Below, piece after piece: positions 12,025-21,400 of a stretch of 64,000 nucleotides of DNA. The stretch spans positions 23,847,614-23,911,613 of the forward strand of contig OY855913.1 in the NCBI GenBank assembly GCA_963693305.1, written 5' to 3'. The stretch comes from Meandrina meandrites. Its lineage: Eukaryota > Cnidaria > Anthozoa > Scleractinia > Meandrinidae. The stretch's first letter is position 1. Each line of letters opens with the position of its first letter. The notes beneath the pieces are model-generated. The model saw only the letters and a list, made by a program, of their open reading frames with translations. It had not been told where the DNA came from and made no database searches. Made by a program: the position numbers and the translations under genes.

Positions 12025-13916
12025 ATGGGAGGGTGCTCTTCTGCAGTGTCCCCTGAGGACCCCAACGGACAGCAAGCGGCTAAGACAAACTGGTGCGTTT
12101 GTTGCGGATCCAGGTAAGTTTTCTGGCGAATTCTTGTATTGTCATAATTCTCTTTAGTGAAACAAGTGTTAACCTGTTGTTGCGGCAATAATCGAGAATC
12201 CTGCGCCGGTATATAAATATGTTTTGGCGTGTGTGAAATTATTATTAGTTTTCTGGGACAATTGTTCGATACTTTTAATATTTAAAATAACATATAATTT
12301 AATTGTAAAGCCTGATCATATATTTTGATATGTTTCTATCCCTAACAGACAAGATTCTACAGCAGCACTATTGGCCAAAAAAGAGAAAGACCTGGACTGC
12401 GAACGGTAAGCACGTGTTAAATTGCGGCTGGAAATAAAAGTCCATTTGCAGTTACATTTAACAGAATGGCGAGTCCCATGCTGAGAGATTTGTTTCACAT
12501 TTTGGTGTACGCGTCTGCTATCCCAAAATCCAAACAAAGAGATCATAATTAGAAATTGTTTATGTGTAACACAAAATACACTGAAAGTGTCAAATACCTT
12601 TCACTTTAGCAATTATACTAATATTATTTTTTCTTCATTTATAGGCCCACTCCCGAAGAGGCTAAAAAATGGGCAACATCGTTTGAATCGGTGTTAAAAC
12701 ACAAGTTTGGTGTGCAACTATTTCAAGACTTTCTTCGTTCGCAGTACGGAGAGGAGAATCTTAATTTCTGGTTAGCGGTTGAGGAATACAAGAAATCAGA
12801 CGATACTACTCGAGCAGAAAAAGCAAGGATGATTTATGAGGATTATGTGTCCACACTTTCGCCCACAGAGGTAAGCTTAACTTTACTTCTGATTTCACTG
12901 ATAGAAAATCAAAGGAAAAGAAAGCAATCGATTGCTTGCTGGACCACGAGTAGTCGCTCAATTTTTTCAGGGTCAGTCAAGAGGAACGGCGCGTGAGCAC
13001 AGTACCTCGTACGAAGTTAATTTTCTCGCGCACTCAAATGACCCTAACAAAGGAGGGACTACTTGACTATAATTACTTGTTTGAGTGATAGATTAATTAA
13101 TTAGAGCGATTTATTTAACCCTTGAAGCAAAATATATATAACGATTAGTGCTAATTAGTCTTAACTGTAAACAAAAATAGACTAAAGCATGAACTTAGTA
13201 TTTAACAGTATTTTATCGTGTAGTAACTATTCCAGTGCTGCTTGAATGATTGTTTACTTCCGTAGAGCGGTGTTCAATTGAGTATCCTGAATCGCACTGG
13301 TTTTCTTTAAAACGTTGCCCCACTTTCTTGACCACTCGCTTACAAACGTTTTCCCGCGCTTCTCGTCGGCTACATGCATTTGCTCTGAGTTTTGATTGGT
13401 TTACTGGGTTGTCTGCGTTCTTTGTGATGACTGGCCAGGCTGATTCATTTGGGTTTGATTCTACGATTCTCAAATGAAAACTGCTTCAGATTAGACTAAA
13501 TTCGATTTAATTAGATTCTGATTATACGTACGATGGATATGAAAACAAAATTGTTACTAAACCCTATGAACAAAGTTTAGGAAAACAGATCATGGCTTAT
13601 AATTCGCCCACAATCAATAGTTCATTGGAAACCGTGCAAGAACAGATGCATTGCTTTCAGTATGGCGTAAACATGTTACATGATCCTTCGCACGTAATGC
13701 GTGCCTACATTTCGCTAACTGACTAGTTTGTGCTCTTTCTCTTTGCAGATAAGCCTCGACGCTAAAGTACGTGCAGAAATCGACAAAAAAATGAGCAATC
13801 CGGACAACGACACTTTCAAATCTGCGCAGGATCATATATTTACTCTCATGTATCATGACTGTTTTCCAAGATTTATCAAATCAAAACATTACAAACAGCT
13901 CTTGAAGAAGCACTGA
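12025..13916 (+). CDS. Regulator of G-protein signalling, RGS17/19/20 (RZ) type
   Basis: RGS proteins speed GTP hydrolysis by G-alpha subunits and act at the inner face of membranes. The model has four exons: 12025-12113, 12349-12405, 12645-12870 and 13749-13916. All introns are GT-AG with matching phases, giving 179 aa. Residues about 55-175 form the RGS box, with FQDFLRSQYGEENLNFW, EKARMIYEDYVSTLSP and a C-terminal YHDCFPRFIKS. The EKARMIYEDY block and the cysteine cluster NWCVCC near residue 25 (a reduced form of the palmitoylated cysteine string) point to the RZ subfamily of vertebrate RGS17, 19 and 20. Length is slightly below the roughly 210 aa of those proteins. The ATG at 12025 is the start that reads in phase into exon 2; an upstream non-coding exon is possible. 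Confidence 0.92.
13300..13445. repeat. Dispersed repeat, copy 1 (intronic)
   Basis: A segment with ACGTTTTCCCGCGCTTC, TTTTGATTGGTTTACTGGG and GGTTGTCTGC recurs, diverged, at about 39255-39370 in the same order. It lies in the last intron of the RGS gene. The family is not identified. Confidence 0.55.
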
Positions 13917-14498
13917 ACACGGCTTGCAGACATAAACAGGTTTATTTACAGGAGCCTAAAGATACTTCAAGCGAGGAAAAAAGGTTCTTCTTCGCCGTTT
14001 ATTCTGACGAAAGATCTTCATTAACATATAGATCGTATGCTCAGTTCTCAGTTCTTATAGCAGACTTCTCATACTGAAAGCTCAATATAAAAATTCTCTT
14101 TTATAGTCTTCATACTTTTCTTATAGCAACAGTTTGAGAATTTAGTCAAAGGTCAAGCCAATATCCCTTTGTGATCGTTCTCTCAGTTCTCAGGACCTAC
14201 ACACTTGATTATGTACCGATAATCTGAGGAGAAGTTAGATGCCAATCACTTTTGGGTCCCATGAAGCCCTGGTGATGAATTTAAAACTTCTCTTTATGTG
14301 GAACGGTCAAGAAAGTGAATAGACTGATCACCGTTGGGAAAACGTCTTGACTGAAAAGAAGAAAATATTCCGGAGAATTTCTATGTCGATCTTGTGACTA
14401 AAAAGGTTTGCTTTACATCTCTTAGATACTGTTGCAACTGTAAATATAACTACTATTAACTAAAAGAACCCATTTTGTAATTATAAGGTCTACAACCG
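13917..14498. other. 3' flank of the RGS gene
   Basis: Presumed 3' UTR and spacer. No gene or repeat with defined ends was seen. Confidence 0.4.
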
Positions 14499-14507
14499 GC
14501 TAACGCT

Positions 14508-14577
14508 AATCCAGTTCTGGCCCTCTCTCAGTCACGGAATAGTGTTGCGTGACAGAGAGAAGGCCAGGACTGGACTA
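14508..14577. mobile_element. Tiny foldback MITE, copy A
   Basis: About 70 bp with inverted ends, AATCCAGTTCTGGCC against GGCCAGGACTGGACT. The middle is shared with the element at 16180-16246 (AGTGTTGCGTGACAGAGAG). It is flanked by direct repeats, GCTAACGCT on the left and GCTAACGTT on the right, consistent with a roughly 9-bp target-site duplication that has acquired a mutation. Confidence 0.75.
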
Positions 14578-14940
14578 GCTAACGTTCGAGACGTAATTCG
14601 GTTGTGGCATGACAAATTCTTACAGCGGTGGCTAGACCCAAGTTCGCATTCTTAATTCTTGATTGCCATGCATTTTATTCTTGACATCAAACAATAGCCA
14701 CCAAAAGGGTTTGCATTAGTATTGTAAGGGGAAGATAGATATTGGCCGCTTTTGGTTTTAACGAAATATTTTAACATTCCACATAGCAATTCACGTCTTG
14801 ATGGAATTGTAGCTCGTAATCAGGCTCGTAGCAAGACTTTTCTGATAACTGAGGCAATAGGCCATTTTCATTTTTTCAAGATTTTGACCGAGGCAAGCGC
14901 CTCGGTTTGCCTGTTACTAGCCACGGCCCTGGTGATGCAT

Positions 14941-15405
14941 CATTCAATTCCAGCAGTGCCCATCCCCCCGGACAACCGTGGGGGATTTGCTAATGTTGCC
15001 AGTCCCGAGGGTGGGGCATTTGCGTACCTCGGGTCGACCCTGGGGCATTTGACACGTGGTTTCAAAACCGTGGAGTGAGTCGCCTATTCATGACGGAGGC
15101 GTTTATGGGCCAAAACGTGGACTACGTTGCAGATTAGCTAGCCCATCAAGGACTAGAGAAGCTCGTGGATGTTCGTGCATGTTTCTAAAGCTATATTTTC
15201 TCAATTTTAGATATTTCCTCATTGCTAAGAAGCAATATCTTGTATTATATTTTTATATCAGCTATCGAGAGATTGAAAACAATCAACCCGGGAGCGGGGC
15301 ATTTGCCCGGTTCCTTCATCCCCACCCTGGGGAATTCGCCAACTTTTTTAAAGAAATGCTTATGCCGGGGGTTAGCCCGTGGGGATGGGCACTGCTGGAA
15401 TTGAC
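14941..15405. mobile_element. MITE with 8-bp target-site duplication (hAT-like)
   Basis: A 465-bp element has inverted ends that share TCAATTCCAGCAGTGCCCAT. Exact 8-bp copies of TGATGCAT flank it at 14933-14940 and 15406-15413. Eight-base duplications are typical of hAT transposons. Internal GC-rich modules around GGGGCATTTGC recur in both orientations. No transposase is encoded, so it is non-autonomous. Long frames across it come from these repeats and are not genes. Confidence 0.82.
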
Positions 15406-15413
15406 TGATGCAT

Positions 15414-16170
15414 AATTGCACAGAATTCTGTAGTATATGTATTGTATTCACGTATTTTTACTACGGACAAATACATGAAACCATTTCGAGAAACCCAAGA
15501 GTGTAGAGCCAAGGAGAGAGAACGGATGGGTTAATTTTGCGTCGTTTCCGATCAATTCAGTCAAATTCCATTTTTAGCCCGAACTTAGTTTGTCGGGCAC
15601 GCCTTTATGCAATGTACGTGTATCAAGAAGCGCTATTTATTTCGCCCCAGCTGAGAGAGTAAAAGGGGAAAATATTAGGTTTACCATTTGAAAATCGAAG
15701 TACAAATATCATTGTTTCTTTGGAGAAATATGAAATTGTGTAAATAGACCATGTGCAGTTGTACAGATGTTTCGTTTCTCTGGAACATGAGCTGGCCTGC
15801 CTGTGTGCAACTGCATGTGAAAATTGCTTATTTATATGGAGAATAATTCATTCACAATAGAGACAAATAATAATAAATGATGACACGAACAAATGAATAA
15901 TTGTAATAAAATATGAATTGAATTACATTGTAAATAGGACAAAGGTCGTTGTGACGAAAAATAAGCTCGTGTTTTTCGAGTCACGGCCTTGAAGAAATTT
16001 GTACAGAAAATTACTAATAGTAGACTTGTGAAATAAAAAAGATTGGGTGTTCATCTGGCTTTATAGTTCATTTATTTTCCCATTGTTTGATGTGTTTCAA
16101 TCGTCTTCCTGTCTTAACCCCCAAAGGAGGGACGCGGGCGAGGTTCTAACTGTGTAATGCATGGATGCCA
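15414..16170. other. Spacer without genes
   Basis: AT-rich spacer. Nothing recognisable apart from short direct repetitions. Confidence 0.45.
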
Positions 16171-16179
16171 GTTGAGAGC

Positions 16180-16246
16180 TAGTCCAGTTCTGGCCAGGCA
16201 ACACTACGTAGTGTTGCGTGACAGAGAGAGGGCCAGAGCTGGACTA
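16180..16246. mobile_element. Tiny foldback MITE, copy B, with exact 9-bp TSD
   Basis: This is a 67-bp element of the same family as 14508-14577. Inverted ends are TAGTCCAGTTCTGGCC and its near complement. Exact 9-bp direct repeats GTTGAGAGC flank it at 16171-16179 and 16247-16255. A 9-bp duplication is the usual footprint of Mutator-like transposases. Confidence 0.85.
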
Positions 16247-16271
16247 GTTGAGAGCCAGAGGTAAAGGCAAA

Positions 16272-16426
16272 CAGCCTCGTCCCCAGTCGTCCCCGGCGAG
16301 TCAGGATGTGACGTCACCCATAAAGCTTGCCGGGAGAACTCGCCTGGAACGCCTCGAGCTATCGCGCTCGGTTCCAGTCCTCCTCCGCTCACTCGCATAG
16401 CGCGAGTTGGCCTGGGGACGAGGCTG
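16272..16426. mobile_element. 155-bp MITE with 15-bp perfect TIRs and 9-bp TSD
   Basis: The ends are CAGCCTCGTCCCCAG and its exact reverse complement. The 9-bp sequence AAAGGCAAA is duplicated at 16263-16271 and 16427-16435. It is non-coding. By the length of the target duplication it is Mutator-like. It sits inside the 3' part of the SINE described next. Confidence 0.87.
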
Positions 16427-16435
16427 AAAGGCAAA

Positions 16436-16685
16436 GAAAAAGTCTGCATTTGAGCCCAGTGGCCCCTCAGGCCGGTTCAGTAGCATTTAGCGACTAGGAG
16501 TATTTCTGGCCATACCCCAGCAGTAAATTTGCCGGTACCCATTTATACACCTGGGTGGAGAGAGGCGCTGTGGGAGTAAAGTGCCTTGCCTAAGAACACA
16601 ACCCAATGACAGCGGCAAGAGCTAGAGCCCAGACAGCTTGATCTGGAGTCCAGTGCACTAACCACTAGGACACCGCGCCTCCCAC
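16436..16685 (-). mobile_element. tRNA-related SINE, minus strand, with ~17-bp TSD
   Basis: Read on the minus strand it begins GGGAGGCGCGGTGTCCTAG and continues with a polymerase III A-box-like TAGTGGTTAGTGCACTGG. Its body includes CAAGGCACTTTACTCCCAC and CCAGGTGTATAAATGGGT. A diverged second copy of the body lies at 20925-21075. Direct repeats matching AGTTGAGAGCYAGAGGT flank the insertion at 16246-16262 and 16686-16702, so the original insert ran from about 16263 and was later split by the MITE at 16272-16426. Confidence 0.78.
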
Positions 16686-16702
16686 AGTTGAGAGCTAGAG
16701 GT

Positions 16703-17708
16703 TCAATCTAAAAGCTCCAAAACATTTTTGAGTTGATTACACAAAGTAAATTTAAAACAACAAGGGATGGACATTGTAACTAGCAGGGCTATGGGAACAA
16801 AAAAATTAATTGGAGATTGAACGTGTTATGCTTTTTTTAAATAGAGGTTTGTCAAGCATTTATACCAGGTACTATGGGGAGACATAACAATCAGTCTATT
16901 TACTCCAGAAAGAGGTTTCCGTTGAGTTGTTTGTGTGCAAAGATTGCTTGCAGAGGGGAAATAACAAAATTTAAAGAATGAGACTACTGCATGTAATTTG
17001 AAATTAGTTATTTATTTTTCCAGACACTTACAATGATCTCTCTAATCAGACTAGTTGCACAAATTCAACAATATATTTATCGAGTCTGTCCACTTCATCA
17101 AATAAAACCTACCACAATGACTCATATAAATGACTGTATCCTAGATTACCTAGTTTTCAATAAATACACTGCAGAAAATTGCTATTCTGTCAAATTGAAC
17201 CTTAACTGTTTACTAAAGATTGTGGAACAAGCACGAGACCAAAGAAACACAAGTGAAGCACTCATGCATACAAGGGAGCGCTGGTATATGTTCATCACAT
17301 GCAAATTTACTTTGAATTGTTCATACATAATGCATTAAGGAGAGAGAGAGAGAGAGTGTGATCAATTTGTTTAGAAGCAGCTCAGTAGAGAGTCTATTAT
17401 GATATATATTAAGTTGTTCTTAGCACTGTCTGTATGGTGATGTAGCATTGAGAACTTTTATACCAAGATACATGAAGCTGTTGGCAATCTCAAAATCGTA
17501 CATACTTTTTCAAAGACAAGGTAAAAAACCACTTATCTTTATGTCTCAGTCCAGTGGCTAAATTGATAAATTACAATATTAACTACCAATGGGCACCATA
17601 ACAGGAATTATCTAAAATGGTAACCCTGTGGATCAAGAACTGATTGCCACAGGGAACCAAGTCAAACACGACTCAGAGAAAAGATAAATTCAGCCAAAAG
17701 TTTTATCG
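16703..17708. other. 3' flank of the TFIIS gene
   Basis: Probably 3' UTR and spacer of the minus-strand TFIIS gene. It includes an (AG)n microsatellite at about 17340-17355. A 101-codon open frame here has no family features and is regarded as chance. Confidence 0.45.
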
Positions 17709-18429
17709 TCAGCAGAACTGTGAAAAGAAAGCACAAAAAAACATTAGTAATAAATTTTAACAATTACTTTCTGCACCCTTTTTTGGAATTTGAGATGTTC
17801 ATTGAGTGTAGCTCTTGTACTTACTTTCCAGCGGTTTCCACAATCTAAACAAAGAACAAAAGTGGTCATTGGCTCATCAGCGCTTCGTGTTTGTAGCTGT
17901 GTGTAGGTGGTTCTCCGCTTGCCACATTTCCCACATTTAAAAAGCTCTGTTTCTGTGCCTTGGTTTTTAGAAACCTGAGCTTCACGGATTCCTTCCTTGG
18001 CACATTCCTGTCGAAACTGCTTCATCTCTTCACTTGCCATTTCCTGTGGAAAAAGAAATAAAATGGTGAGAACAACAATTATTTGCTGTCCACTAACACA
18101 CATCCTTTCACAGCTGACACCAACATGTACAGATGTAATCATGGCTGGATTTGCATGCGTGCTTTATCAAGTTTTAATGCATGCTGCTCATGTCACAGGT
18201 TTGAGTGAGTGTGATTTCCTTAGCATTTTATAAAAGAAATAACTTCATCCTCCTGCATTGTCGAGTTATATAAGCTTTTGGGAATTGTTAAGAACACTCG
18301 AGAAGTGCGAGACCCCTGGGGGGGGGGGTCTCAAAGGCTAAAAACTTTAAGGAAATTTAAGAAGCTAAATTGGAATTTCCAGAGGGGTGGGGTGGGGGGT
18401 CCTTAGGAAAAAATCCCTTCTGGGGTGGG

Positions 18430-18460
<31 letters not shown>

Positions 18461-21400
18461 TACAATATAGTTTCATCCATAGACTTTAAAGCTGGAACCT
18501 TGTTGAGTTTAATAAACAGAACCATGTGAAAGTACCCTGACCTTAGTATGGTCACACACTGGGTAAAGGTAGCACACAGAAATCATTCCAACAACTTGAT
18601 TAAATAAATAAATGCCATTAAAGAACTTCATTTAGAGCCTTACCTCTGTAGGCATGGTTGCAAATTTTTCAGGAGAAATATCTCCAGAGAGAACTTTCAC
18701 TTTAAGTAATGGATTTTTGGCATCGCGAAGGTTACTAACACGACTTCTGACACGCTGCTTATATTTCGCATTTGTGTCTCTAAACTCCTGGAATATACCT
18801 TTAGACAAATGTCAAAGAACACAAGGAATAGTACAGAATACAAGTTATGCCAAATGTACATTGTTGCACAATACACCGACACACATAGGAAAACTCATGG
18901 AAATATCAAACTGCTTTATAAAATTTCACACCAAAAACAGTTTTAAATCACAACACACTTCTGAGGACCCCCACCCGCTGATAAGCTCCACCCAGAATTT
19001 AGCAACACAAATTTTTGGGAAAAAGGTTTTTTGAAAGAAATCCAAAGTTGAGTCTTTGGAAGTCTTCTTCATCGACATAAACTCACTATTGACAGTGAAA
19101 CAAAACATCATTTCCACCAATTTTGTCATGTGTATTTTTTCATTCAGCACACTGTTTTTTCACAGATTTTTGCATGACAACAAGGACACGTGTCTCTGCT
19201 TATCGAATATTCGTAGCTTAGTAACCAGGAATTAGATTGAACACGTTGGAACTTTTGGGCGAGAACAAAATGGTTGTTTGTTTATTAAAGATGGAGATTC
19301 TGCTGTTCATGGCTATTATATCCACAAAGAGATTAGGGAGCCAACTGTCATCTGAGATAAACTTGCTGCACAAAGAGAGTTTCATAATCAGATTGAAAAA
19401 TTTATCATCAAAGTGCTAAATGGCAAAGTTCGACCATGCAAATACTTTAGAATAGCGTGGAATTTTCTCGCTTGTGGAGGCCAGGGATCAATTACTGTTG
19501 AAGTTTATTACAGGCCATGGTTGGTGTTGCAAATAGCTTTGCGGGGGAGGAAATTCCACGCTGTGTGACGTTTTCCTGTTCTAGAAAAGCGACCATAAAC
19601 AGCTTAAAGGATTTGTGTTTCCATAGAAATGTCAATTCACGGAAATGTATGGCACCTTTTCCAAATGTTCCGACAGATAAGCTGCATCCCTGATTTCAAG
19701 CGATGATTTTTGGAAAAAAGGTGCGGCTAACCTGTGGGTGTTTATAGTACATGTAAAATAATGAGCTCTCTCAGCACCCCCTGCAGAAAATGAGCCTAAC
19801 GAAAAGTGTACCAACATAAGTCAGATATCTTCTGCAAACATGTCAAAATTACTTTTTCTAACTTCAAAAGAGCCTACTGTAAAATGGTTGCAAAGGATAC
19901 ATTCCTCGCATGCTGCAGCAAAGTCTTCAGGAGATATGGCTGTAATCGCAAACAAAACATAGAAATAATTATGTGATAACTTCTATTGTGTATTACTATC
20001 TGTGTTCATTGTTGTTGAACTAATAAGCAGCCTTATCACACCTTAGTTTCATTAACAACCCTCCAAGTTTATTTTTTTCCTTAGTGGCCATTTGGCCACC
20101 GACTGCTCAAGTTTGGTCGCCAGTGAAAAATTTTAGTCGCTAAATTAAGCTCGTGCTTTCAATCCTTCTTCTCAATTTTAGTCGCCAGGCTGGCAACTTC
20201 TGTTCATATTTAGTTGCCAGCTCCAAACTTTTAGTCGCCATGGCGACTAAAATGGTGTTAACTTGGAGGGTTGATTAAAACAGCCCGCGTGCCAAAAACC
20301 TCTCTGCAGTCTATAGGTTTTTAATATCTTTTTAGAACCTGTATATAGAGTAATAACTATTCTGATGTACCTCATAATTATAGTAGTTGAACAAAGAAAG
20401 ATACCTTTACAAGTTTGGTCACCTACTTGGTTCAAATTCACCCTGCACCTTGAGGGAATTGACAATCATCTCCCTGCACCTTCCTCGCACAGAGTCACCT
20501 GTGACCTTTGGGGGTGGGAACGTGACAACTTTGTTATCCTGTGGGGTGCTTGGTGTGGAAGATGACTTTGTGCTTGATGTTGGGGAGTTGCTTCGACTGG
20601 ACTTTTCGCTGTTTGGTGTCTTTCTGTCTCCATTGGTTTCCTCACTCTTTCCTCCAGATTTTTCTGTTTTATGACAAAAACACGTGTATAAATGACTTGT
20701 ACATAGATGGTAACCACCAAAAACAAACCCATTGTGATTCAGTGCTTTTTTATTAAGTAGGTGGCTGTCCTTGTGCAGCACCCATCAGAGCAATGTAAGA
20801 AACTGTAAACACCTCACTTTTTTAGGGAGCTGCATGAATTTTCGCTGGTGATTCACCGACAAAAATACTTGCTGGAGCTCTAGCCACAGCTGGTTTTATT
20901 AAAGGGTAATTCAATCCTCCCACTGCCTATCCATTTATACACCTGGGTGAAGAGCATCACTATGAGAGTGAAGTGTCTTGCCCAAGAACATAAGACAGTG
21001 ATCTCAGATATGGCTCATACCCAAACACTTGATCCAGAGTTGAGCCCATCACACTAACCACAGGCTATGGCAACCCTCACGAGTGCTGAAATAATGAGTC
21101 AAAATTTCTGACCTTTCATTTCAATTCTAGTTGAAATTTTGGGCAAACATGTTGTTACATTTAACTTTACAAACAGATTTCCTTACCAGGTAAAAGTTTC
21201 TTCCAGGATTTAATGAGTGACTTGGCCTGTGTTTGCAGATCTGAATTTTCACTCTTCTTTCTCAGAGTGTTGACAGACATGCCTATTCTTGTTTTCTGGA
21301 GTACTTCCAGAGTGATTGGCAGGTCTTTAAGCCGTTTCAAAAGATCCACTGCACTGTCAGAATCCATCTACAAACATCAAAACAAAAACAAAACAAAAGC

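Noticed and set aside
14752..15415. Frames of 108 and 119 codons rich in Gly and Pro
   Set aside because: They lie largely within the MITE with its 8-bp target duplication and follow its GC-rich repeats.
17033..17338. 101-codon plus-strand frame
   Set aside because: Lies in the 3' flank of the minus-strand TFIIS gene, with no family features and no splice partners.
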